Shown here piece by piece: positions 25,541 to 32,684 of a stretch of DNA of 32,684 bases. Below the pieces are notes generated by a model. It was not told the DNA's origin. It searched no databases and was given only the letters and a program-made list of their open reading frames with translations. A program made the translations under genes and the position numbers. How positions within the stretch are numbered: position 1 is the first letter of the stretch; each line of letters opens with the position of its first letter. Source of the stretch: Streptomyces sp. JJ38 (GTDB lineage Bacteria; Actinomycetota; Actinomycetes; Streptomycetales; Streptomycetaceae); assembly GCF_019303475.1 (NCBI RefSeq), contig NZ_JABLSI010000053.1, forward strand, positions 1-32,684. The letters run 5' to 3'.

Positions 25541-25972
25541 TCACGTGCGGGGCTCCGCGTCCGCGGACTCGCCGACCCGGGAGGGCTCGACGTAGAGCTG
25601 CTTCACCCGGGTCTGCGTCCACGCCTGCGCCGCCAGCCACACCAGCAGGCAGGCGAGGACGGTGAGACCGAAGACCGGCCCGTCCATCCAGGTCACGTCC
25701 CGCAGGAGCAGCAGGAGGACGAGCATGACGCCGACCTGCGTGGTGTAGACGAGGAATCCGGCACCCAGCAGGAGGTGGGGCCAAGCCTCACCGATACGGC
25801 TGACCGCGGTCAGACCGAGGCCGAAGAAGGTGATGACCACCGCGGTGGCGAGCCCGGCGCCGATGGCACCCTCGGCACCGGCGGCGAGTACGCCGACGAT
25901 GACGCCGACGAGACCGGCGCATGCCGAGGGAATCGCGGCGCCGCGGAGAATCCGGGCGTCGTTCGACTGCAT
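25541..25972 (-). CDS. atpI: ATP synthase protein I
   Basis: A 143-residue membrane protein with four hydrophobic segments (about 11-33, 37-56, 65-90 and 99-115) and a hydrophilic C-terminus ending GESADAEPRT. AtpI assists c-ring assembly in several bacteria and is the first gene of the streptomycete atp operon. Sequence conservation is low in this family, so identification rests on topology, size and position before atpB. ATG 25972 follows GGAG by 8 nt. The Rex-like site lies 121-139 nt upstream. Confidence 0.9.
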   Translation of the reverse strand: MQSNDARILRGAAIPSACAGLVGVIVGVLAAGAEGAIGAGLATAVVITFFGLGLTAVSRIGEAWPHLLLGAGFLVYTTQVGVMLVLLLLLRDVTWMDGPVFGLTVLACLLVWLAAQAWTQTRVKQLYVEPSRVGESADAEPRT

Positions 25973-26093
25973 ACGAGCTGCTCCAGCGGAGGAGATTGGG
26001 TACGACGTGGCCGTCGGGGGGCGAGCGTAACCGGCGGTGCAGAGTGCAGCGGAGCGGGCCCCTGGGGCGGGGCGCCGGGCTCCTGACCGGCTC

Positions 26094-26111
26094 TCGTGAA
26101 CGGTATCACAA
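26094..26111 (-). promoter_or_regulatory. Rex-like redox operator upstream of atpI
   Basis: On the minus strand the site reads TTGTGATACCGTTCACGA, which matches the Rex operator TTGTGAnnnnnnTCACAA at 11 of 12 dyad positions. Rex is an NADH/NAD+-sensing repressor, and the atp operon is a reported Rex target in streptomycetes. It lies in an AT-rich patch (26101-26160) that is probably the atpI promoter. Possible promoter elements just upstream on the minus strand include TTGGTA and TAGTTT, but their spacing (14) is short, so I do not assign them. Confidence 0.72.
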
Positions 26112-26196
26112 ACTATTTGATGAGGTCTTTACCAAGTTGGTGTGCCAGCCGTCACACTTGAGAGTGCATCGCATCATCCGTGCACTGACCGGGAGT

Positions 26197-27591
26197 TCAC
26201 GCGCGCGGATCGTGCCGACGGCCCTGCCCGGTCCGTCGACGGCCCAGTGCCGTAGCCCCGTTCGGCCCCGGCTCGCTCACCCGGGTGGCGGCGGCCACCG
26301 GCTCCCGCTCGGCGTCGTCCAGCACCCCGGGGCCGCCAGGGCCCTCGTCTCCGTCACGGCCGCTTCCGGCGTCCGGCTCCCCCGGCTCGTCCCGGGCCTC
26401 CGGCCCGTCCTCGTCCTCCGCACGGCCGCGGCGGTAGCGGGGCGGCACCAGGCGTTCGGCCCAGGCCGGGACGCGCGGTGTGAAGCGCGGCAGCAGCAGC
26501 ACGACCAAACCGACGGCGGACAGCGCGACGACGGTGAGCACGATCACCAGGCTGCGGGACCTGACCGAGAACGCCACGGCGCCGAACGCGATCAGCCCGG
26601 ACCAGAAGTACATGGTGAGCACGGCCCGGCTGTGCGAGTGGCCGATCTCCAGCAGCCGGTGGTGCAGGTGACCGCGGTCGGCGGCGAAGGGTGACTGGCC
26701 CCGCCAGGTGCGGCGGACGATGGCGAGCGCCAGGTCGGCGACGGGCACCGCGAGGATGGTCAGCGGCAGCAGCAGCGGCATGTAGACGGGCACCGTGGCC
26801 TTCACCGCCGACTTCTCCGAGCCCTCGAACAGCCGCAGCGCGTCCGGGTCGACCTGGCCGGTGATGGACACCGCGCCCGCGGCGAGCACGAGCCCGATGA
26901 GCATCGAGCCGGAGTCGCCCATGAAGATCCGGGCGGGGTGCATGTTGTGCGGCAGGAACCCCAGGCACATGCCCATGAGTACGGCCGCGAAGAGCGTGGC
27001 CGGGGCCGCGGCCTCGATGCCGTAGCTGTACCAGATGCGGTACGCGTACAGGAAGAACGCGAGGGCGGCGATGCACACCATGCCGGAGGCCAGGCCGTCC
27101 AGCCCGTCCACGAAGTTGACGGCGTTGATCGTGATGACGACGAGGGCGACCGTCAGCAGCGTGCCCTGGAGCGGGGTGACGCCGACCATGCCGACGGTCG
27201 GGATCGGCAGCCACAGGATGGTGAGGCCCTGCCACACCATCACGCCGGCGGCGATCATCTGGCCGCCCAGCTTGACCAGCGCGTCCACGCCCCACTTGTC
27301 GTCGAGCACCCCGAGCAGCCAGATGATCCCGGCACCGGCCAGCAGGGCCCGGGGCTCGTCGGACAGGGTGAAGACGTCACCGGTGTTGCTGAGCTGCGAG
27401 GCCACCAGGAGCCCGGCGCACAGGCCGCCGAACATGGCGATGCCGCCGAGCCGCGGAGTGGGCTCGCGATGCACGTCCCGGGCCCGGATCTCCGGCATCG
27501 CCCCGGCGGCGATGGCGAACTTCCGCACCGGTCCGGTCAGCAGGTAGGTGACCGCGGCCGTGACGCACAACGTCAGCAGATACTCCCGCAC
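26197..27591 (-). CDS. WecA/MraY-family undecaprenyl-phosphate sugar-1-phosphate transferase
   Basis: A 464-residue polytopic enzyme that transfers a sugar-1-phosphate, probably GlcNAc-1-P, from UDP-sugar to a polyprenyl phosphate carrier for cell-wall glycopolymers. Motifs are PTPRLGGIAMF, DDK (97-99), NAVNFVDGLDGLA (158-169 region, with catalytic Asp residues), FMGDSGSMLIG and the cytoplasmic HLHHRLLEIGHS loop. About ten membrane segments end near 390. A long charged tail (Asp/Glu/Arg/Gly-rich, about 70 residues) follows and lacks homology I recognise. Start GTG 27591 follows GGGGAG. The neighbouring order with prfA, prmC, Sua5 and atp genes matches that of the mycobacterial Rv1302 gene. 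Confidence 0.92.
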   Translation of the reverse strand: MREYLLTLCVTAAVTYLLTGPVRKFAIAAGAMPEIRARDVHREPTPRLGGIAMFGGLCAGLLVASQLSNTGDVFTLSDEPRALLAGAGIIWLLGVLDDKWGVDALVKLGGQMIAAGVMVWQGLTILWLPIPTVGMVGVTPLQGTLLTVALVVITINAVNFVDGLDGLASGMVCIAALAFFLYAYRIWYSYGIEAAAPATLFAAVLMGMCLGFLPHNMHPARIFMGDSGSMLIGLVLAAGAVSITGQVDPDALRLFEGSEKSAVKATVPVYMPLLLPLTILAVPVADLALAIVRRTWRGQSPFAADRGHLHHRLLEIGHSHSRAVLTMYFWSGLIAFGAVAFSVRSRSLVIVLTVVALSAVGLVVLLLPRFTPRVPAWAERLVPPRYRRGRAEDEDGPEARDEPGEPDAGSGRDGDEGPGGPGVLDDAEREPVAAATRVSEPGPNGATALGRRRTGQGRRHDPRA

Positions 27592-27678
27592 GGGCTCCCC
27601 AGAGAATCTCGGGCATCTCGGCCCACAGGTTAGGACACGGCGACGCCGCTGGATGGTTCCGACCGGACCGCTCCCCGC

Positions 27679-28344
27679 CTAGGCGGGGGCGGGTACCCCT
27701 GTCAGCGCCGTGACGACGGGGTCGAGGGCGAGGCTGATCTCCTCCCCCACGCTGCGGAAGTAGGTGATCGGAGCACCATAGGGATCGTAGACCTCGTCCG
27801 CCTCGGCGCTGGGTGCCTGCAGCCAGCCGCGCAGCGCCGCCGCGGCCTGCACCAGCGCGCGGGCGCGCTCGGCGACCCCGCCCGGCGAGGCGGCGTCCGG
27901 CAGGCTCGTCGCGTCGATCGCCCGCACCAGACGGGTGAACTCCTTGAGCGTGAACGTGCGCAACCCCGCGGAGTGGCCCATGGAGATCACCTGTGCCCGG
28001 TGGTCCCGGGTGGCGGTCAGCACGAGGTCGGCCCGGATGACGTGCTCGTCCAGCAACTCGCGCCCGGTGAAGCCGGCCGGGTCGGCGCCGTAGTCGGCCA
28101 GGACCGTCGCGGCGTGCTCCTCCATCGGGGCGCCCTCGTGCCCCCAGGTGCCGGCGCTCTCGACGAGCAGGCCGCCGACCCGCTCGCCGTCGAGCCGCAG
28201 TGCGAGGGCATGGCGGGTCAGCCGCTCGGTGATGGGCGAGCGGCACACGTTGCCGGTGGAGACGTGGAGGATCCTGAAGGGCCGTCCCACGGACGGAACC
28301 TCCGGGGACGAAGTCGGTATTCCACGCCCTTCAGGCGCGGTCAA
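27679..28344 (-). CDS. Low-molecular-weight phosphatase-like protein with Ser for catalytic Cys
   Basis: A 221-residue protein of the LMW protein-tyrosine phosphatase/arsenate reductase fold. The P-loop reads HVSTGNVCRSPITE: the C-X5-R nucleophile position is Ser29 (codon TCC) while Arg35 and Ser36 are kept, and an extra Cys34 precedes the Arg. The general-acid motif DPYGAP is present near the C-terminus. A Cys-to-Ser enzyme of this class normally binds phosphate but does not form the phosphocysteine, so it may be a pseudophosphatase or use another chemistry. TTG 28344 overlaps the Sua5 stop (TTGA) with AAGGAGG upstream. It lies before the WecA-type gene. I believe related Streptomyces proteins share the change, but cannot check. 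Confidence 0.85.
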   Translation of the reverse strand: MTAPEGRGIPTSSPEVPSVGRPFRILHVSTGNVCRSPITERLTRHALALRLDGERVGGLLVESAGTWGHEGAPMEEHAATVLADYGADPAGFTGRELLDEHVIRADLVLTATRDHRAQVISMGHSAGLRTFTLKEFTRLVRAIDATSLPDAASPGGVAERARALVQAAAALRGWLQAPSAEADEVYDPYGAPITYFRSVGEEISLALDPVVTALTGVPAPA

Positions 28345-28988
28345 CTGCCCTCCTTCAGGTCCGGCGCCACCGTGCGCAGCTCTTCCACGCCGATGGCCCC
28401 GGCCCGCAGCAGGACCGGCACCTTCCCGGTGACGTCCACGATCGAGGACGGCACGTTGTCGGGGGTGGGGCCGCCGTCCAGGTAGACGGCCACCGCGTCG
28501 CCCAGCATCTCCTGCGCGCTGTCGCAGTCCTGCGGGGCCGGGTGACCGGTCAGGTTGGCCGAGGAGACGGCCATGGGCCCGACCTCGGTCAGCAGCTCGA
28601 TGGCCACGGGGTGCAGCGGCATGCGGACGGCGACGGTGCCGCCGGTCTCGCCCAGGTCCCAGGTCAGCGAGGGCTGATGGCGGGCGACGAGGGTGAGCGC
28701 GCCCGGCCAGAACGCGTCCACGAGCTCCCAGGCCTGCTCGGAGAAGTCGGTGACGAGGCCGTGCAGCGTGTTCGGCGAGCCGACGAGCACCGGGGTCGGC
28801 ATGCCGCGGCCGCGGCCCTTGGCCTCCAGCAGATCGGCGACGGCCTCCGGGGTGAAGGCGTCCGCGCCGATCCCGTACACCGTGTCGGTGGGCAGCACGA
28901 CCAGCTCACCGCGGCGGATCGCGGAGGCGGCCTCCCGCAGCCCGGTCTTCCGGTCGGTTGCTTCGGTGCAGTCGTAGCGCCGTGCCAT
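28341..28988 (-). CDS. L-threonylcarbamoyladenylate synthase (Sua5/YrdC/TsaC family)
   Basis: A 215-residue enzyme that makes threonylcarbamoyl-AMP from threonine, bicarbonate and ATP for t6A37 of tRNAs. Family motifs are VVLPTDTVYGIGADAF, KGRGRGMPTPVLVG, FWPGALTLVA, VAVRMPLHPVA and SSANLTGHPAPQ, all intact. It has the single YrdC domain without the C-terminal Sua5 extension. ATG 28988 shares one base with the prmC stop (TAATG), indicating translational coupling, and the stop overlaps the phosphatase-like gene start. Confidence 0.95.
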   Translation of the reverse strand: MARRYDCTEATDRKTGLREAASAIRRGELVVLPTDTVYGIGADAFTPEAVADLLEAKGRGRGMPTPVLVGSPNTLHGLVTDFSEQAWELVDAFWPGALTLVARHQPSLTWDLGETGGTVAVRMPLHPVAIELLTEVGPMAVSSANLTGHPAPQDCDSAQEMLGDAVAVYLDGGPTPDNVPSSIVDVTGKVPVLLRAGAIGVEELRTVAPDLKEGS

Positions 28989-29878
28989 TACGGCACCTCC
29001 CTGCGGGCTGTGGCGAATCGGGGTCTGTTGTTGAGGTCGGGGTGGTCGGCGGCGTCGGCCCAGCCGCGGTCCTCGGCGAAGATCCACGGCACCTGGCCGC
29101 CCTGGGTGTCGGCGTGCTCGACGACGACGAGCCCGCCCGGCCGCAGCAGCCGGTGGGCCGTGCGCTCCAGCCCGCGGATCAGGTCCAGCCCGTCCTCGCC
29201 GGAGAACAGCGCGAGCTGGGGGTCGTGGTCCCGGGCCTCGGGCGCGACGTACTCCCACTCGGTGAGGGGGATGTAGGGCGGGTTGGAGATGACGAGGTCC
29301 ACCTGGCCGTCCAGCTCGGGCAGCGCCGTCAGGGCGTCGCCGTGGTGGAGCCGCACCCGGGAACCCTCGGTGTTCCGGCGGGCCCAGTACAGGGCGTCCT
29401 CGTCCAGCTCGACGGCGTGCACGCGTGAACGCGGCACCTCCTGGGCCAGGGCCAGCGCGATGGCCCCGGAGCCGGTGCACAGGTCGACGACCACCGGCTC
29501 GGCGACGTCCATCGCGCGGACCGCGTCTATCGCCCAGCCGACCACCGACTCCGTCTCCGGGCGCGGCACGAACACCCCGCGTCCCACCTGGAGTTCGAGG
29601 TAGCGGAAGAAGGCCCGGCCGGTGATGTGCTGGAGGGGTTCACGCGCCTCGCGGCGGGCGACGGCCTCCCAGTAGCGGGCGTCGAAGTCGGCGTCGGCGA
29701 CGCGGTGCAGCTCGCCCCGCTTGACGCCGTGCACGAACCCGGCCAGCTCCTCGGCGTCGAACCGCGGCGAGGGCACGCCGGCGTCGGCGAGCCGCTGCGT
29801 CGCCTGCGCCACCTCGGTGAGCAGCACACTGCGTGCCGACGGCTGCTGGGGGCCGCGCCCCCCGGGAGACTGCTGCAT
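28988..29878 (-). CDS. prmC: Release factor glutamine methyltransferase PrmC
   Basis: A 296-residue enzyme that methylates the Gln of the GGQ motif in release factors. The N-terminal helical domain recognises the factor (LADAGVPSPRFDAEELAGFV). The SAM fold has DLCTGSGAIAL (132-142) and the catalytic NPPYIPL at 199-205. PRPETE (105-110) is also conserved. ATG 29878 follows GAGG by 8 nt. It lies 29 nt downstream of prfA, its substrate gene, an arrangement common in bacteria. Older name: hemK. Confidence 0.96.
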   Translation of the reverse strand: MQQSPGGRGPQQPSARSVLLTEVAQATQRLADAGVPSPRFDAEELAGFVHGVKRGELHRVADADFDARYWEAVARREAREPLQHITGRAFFRYLELQVGRGVFVPRPETESVVGWAIDAVRAMDVAEPVVVDLCTGSGAIALALAQEVPRSRVHAVELDEDALYWARRNTEGSRVRLHHGDALTALPELDGQVDLVISNPPYIPLTEWEYVAPEARDHDPQLALFSGEDGLDLIRGLERTAHRLLRPGGLVVVEHADTQGGQVPWIFAEDRGWADAADHPDLNNRPRFATARREVP

Positions 29879-29907
29879 CTCGTGTACCTCACCCGTCCCC
29901 TGTGCGC

Positions 29908-30978
<1,071 letters not shown>

Positions 30979-31040
30979 CGGGCTTCCTTAACTGGGCGAA
31001 GGGCTCACGGGGCGAAGGGGGCGGGCGGGCGACGACAAAG

Positions 31041-31082
31041 CGCCGGTCCCGGCACGCCGTCGGGCGGGCGCGGGAACCGGCG
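31041..31082 (-). terminator. Terminator after rpmE
   Basis: On the minus strand, CGCCGGTTCCCG (31082-31071) pairs with CGGGACCGGCG (31051-31041) with one bulge, then CTTTGTCGTC follows. It begins 10 nt after the rpmE stop. The partial T run supports a terminator, so prfA probably has its own promoter in the remaining 62 nt or relies on readthrough. Confidence 0.7.
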
Positions 31083-31092
31083 CTGAGGGTCG

Positions 31093-31311
31093 CTACTTGG
31101 CCCCGGCCTTCTTGCCGAACCGAGCCTCGAAGCGGGCCACGCGGCCACCGGTGTCGAGGATCTTCTGCTTGCCGGTGTAGAAGGGGTGGCACTCGGAGCA
31201 CACGTCGGCACGGATGGTGCCTTCCTTGACGGTGCTGCGGGTGGTGAACGACGCGCCACAGGTGCAGCTCACCTGCGTCTCGACGTACTCCGGGTGGATG
31301 TCGCGCTTCAC
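31093..31311 (-). CDS. rpmE: 50S ribosomal protein L31, zinc-binding form
   Basis: A 72-residue ribosomal protein of the large subunit. It starts KRDIHPEYVETQVSC and has the four zinc ligands Cys16, Cys18, Cys38 and Cys41, so it is the C+ form, which serves as a zinc store and is replaced by a Cys-free paralogue under zinc starvation. The tail (FEARFGKKAGAK) is basic. Start GTG 31311 follows AGGAGAAG. It stands between two terminators, so it is probably monocistronic. Confidence 0.97.
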   Translation of the reverse strand: MKRDIHPEYVETQVSCTCGASFTTRSTVKEGTIRADVCSECHPFYTGKQKILDTGGRVARFEARFGKKAGAK

Positions 31312-31411
31312 GGTCTTCTCCTATGGATCGGGAGGGCGCCGGGTCGCCGTCGCGGACGCGGGGCGTGAACCGGGGCCGACGGTCCAGTCTGCCATCACTG
31401 GCCGCACCGAC

Positions 31412-31432
31412 AAAAACGAGGGCACCCCCTCG
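31412..31432 (-). terminator. Rho-independent terminator after the LCP gene
   Basis: On the minus strand CGAGGG (31432-31427), loop GGTG, then CCCTCG (31422-31417) is followed directly by TTTTTG (31416-31411). A hairpin with a real T run is uncommon in this high-GC genome. It sits 48 nt beyond the LCP gene stop in the transcribed direction. Confidence 0.82.
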
Positions 31433-31480
31433 GTTATTCCGTCGTGCCCGGGTTCCTCCCCCCCAAAGTGCCCCGCGCGG

Positions 31481-32560
31481 TCAGGGTCGGGGACGGATGA
31501 CGTCCCCGACCTCGATGCCCTCGGCCGCGGAGCCCTGGGTCGCCGACGCCGGAACGGGCTCGTCGGCGGCCAGGGCGCGCCAGAGCTCGGCCGACCGCTC
31601 GCTCAGCGGCACGAGCCGTCCCGGGGCCTCGGGGGCGGGGACGACGGGCAGCGTGAGGAGGTCCAGGTCCTCGGGGCCGACGGAGGCGAGGCCGCGGCCG
31701 AGCCGGGCCAGCTCGCGGGGCGAGTCGAGGCCGTCGTCGGTGGTCAGGGCCTCGTCGGCGGCGTCGGCGAGCCGGAGCGCGCGGGCCGGGTCCGCCAGCA
31801 GGTCCTCGGAGTGGAGCTGGGCGACGAGGGCCGTCAGGAAGGCCTGCTGGAGCTGGATGCGCCCCAGGTCGCTGCCGCCCGCCACGGAGCCCCGGGTGCG
31901 GACCAGGGCGAGCGCCTGCTCGCCCTCGAGGGTCTGCGGCCCGGCGGCCAGGTCGAGGTGGCTGTTGGGGTCGCTGACCGGGCGCTCGACGGTGACGTCG
32001 ATGCCGCCGAGCGCGTCGACGAGCTCCGCGAAGCCGGAGAAGTCCACGGCGAGGAAGTGGTCGACGCGGAGGTCGGTCAGCTCCTCGACCGTGGCCACGG
32101 CACAGTCCGGTCCGCCCACCGCGTAGGCCGAGTTGATCATGACCCGGGAGGCGGCGGGCTCGGTACCGCCGTCGGGACGGTCGCACGCGGGTCGCTCCAC
32201 CAGCGTGTCCCGGGGCAGGGAGACGACGGTGGCGCCGCGCTCCCCGGCGTGCAGGTGGACGAGCATCATGACGTCGGACCGCGCGCTCCCGGTGTCCCGC
32301 CCCCAGCGGGCGTTGTCTCCGGCGCGGGAGTCCGAGCCGAGGACGAGCACGTCCAGCGAGCCGTTCCGGGCGTCCGGGGGCCGCTCGTGGCCGGGAGCGT
32401 TCCCCAGACCCGAGCCGTCCTCGTCGTCGCCGCCGAAGAGCCGCACCGCGCCGATCACGGCGGCGACGGCGAGGGCGAGCACGAGGATGCCGCCGACGAT
32501 GGCCGCCGCCCGTTCGGACCACAGCAGACCCCGCCCGTTCCTACCGCCTTCTCGTCCCAT
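31481..32560 (-). CDS. LCP (LytR-CpsA-Psr) family protein
   Basis: A 359-residue membrane-anchored phosphotransferase type that attaches glycopolymers to peptidoglycan. A short cytoplasmic N-terminus (MGREGGRNGRGLLWSER) precedes one membrane segment (about 18-42) and an acidic linker. The LCP domain has VLVLGSDSRAGDN, ARSDVMMLVHL, VVSLPRDTLVE, INSAYAVGG, LAVDFSGFAELVDALGGIDV and ALALVRTRGSV, with the Arg and Asp residues that bind the lipid pyrophosphate. ATG 32560 gives a normal N-terminus. The other end of the pathway may be the WecA-type enzyme in this window, which makes lipid-linked precursors. Confidence 0.93.
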   Translation of the reverse strand: MGREGGRNGRGLLWSERAAAIVGGILVLALAVAAVIGAVRLFGGDDEDGSGLGNAPGHERPPDARNGSLDVLVLGSDSRAGDNARWGRDTGSARSDVMMLVHLHAGERGATVVSLPRDTLVERPACDRPDGGTEPAASRVMINSAYAVGGPDCAVATVEELTDLRVDHFLAVDFSGFAELVDALGGIDVTVERPVSDPNSHLDLAAGPQTLEGEQALALVRTRGSVAGGSDLGRIQLQQAFLTALVAQLHSEDLLADPARALRLADAADEALTTDDGLDSPRELARLGRGLASVGPEDLDLLTLPVVPAPEAPGRLVPLSERSAELWRALAADEPVPASATQGSAAEGIEVGDVIRPRP

Positions 32561-32648
32561 GTCCGTACCTCGGTTCCGGGATTTCCATGGTGGGCCCGCT
32601 CGCGGGCGGCGGCAACGCGCGCGGTCCGGACCCGCGCGCGGCGGGGGC

Positions 32649-32678
32649 GGCCGGGCACGGCCGGGCACGGCCGGGCAC
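32649..32678. repeat. Three tandem 10-bp repeats
   Basis: GGCCGGGCAC is repeated three times in direct order at 32649, 32659 and 32669, followed by a partial CGCCGG at the window edge. It lies 89 nt upstream of the LCP start. It may continue beyond the window; no function is apparent. Confidence 0.8.
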
Positions 32679-32684
32679 CGCCGG

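Noticed and set aside
26164..26185. AGTGCA...TGCACT inverted repeat upstream of atpI
   Set aside because: Six-bp arms over a long loop; no known consensus, and the nearby Rex-like site explains the region better.

Overview
The window is a GC-rich chromosomal segment from an actinomycete, almost certainly a Streptomyces. Base composition, frequent GTG and TTG starts, the Streptomyces-type chitinase promoter, the mismatch endonuclease NucS and an ATP synthase operon with a long delta subunit all point that way. From memory, the gene order follows the S. coelicolor region around SCO5358-SCO5393. It reads as core chromosome: I found no insertion sequence, phage gene, tRNA, rRNA or CRISPR array.

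Left part (1-9900): the tail of an ABC transporter ATPase and its ABC-2 permease; a small Cys/His protein; a luciferase-like flavin oxidoreductase; a small conserved protein divergent from nucS; then a leftward set made of 3-hydroxybutyryl-CoA dehydrogenase, a STAS-domain protein and a large membrane-anchored P-loop NTPase whose exported tail carries thirteen 6-residue DGG repeats. A PduO-type cobalamin adenosyltransferase and a hydroxymethylbilane synthase converge near 8.9 kb.

Middle part (9900-17600): a membrane-anchored unknown protein, a short-chain dehydrogenase, a SAM methyltransferase, a small antitoxin-like protein, a membrane protein, a NarL-type two-component pair, and a secreted chitinase (CBM2 plus GH18). 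The chitinase promoter holds two copies of the 12-bp chitinase direct repeat, which resembles DasR sites. Hairpin-rich DNA separates the chitinase from the next leftward gene.

Right part (17600-32684) is nearly all leftward. In transcription order it holds an LCP-family cell-wall ligase, rpmE, prfA, prmC, a Sua5-type threonylcarbamoyl-AMP synthase, a low-molecular-weight phosphatase-like protein with Ser in place of the catalytic Cys, a WecA/MraY-type sugar-phosphate transferase, then atpI and atpBEFHAGDC and a DUF2550 protein. A Rex-like operator lies upstream of atpI, suggesting redox control of ATP synthase. A 14-bp hairpin sits between atpD and atpC, and a perfect 23-bp inverted repeat follows atpC.

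Points most worth a second look: the Cys-to-Ser phosphatase, the NTPase with the repetitive tail and its STAS neighbour lacking the usual DS(S/T)G motif, the Rex-like site, and the intra-operon hairpin.
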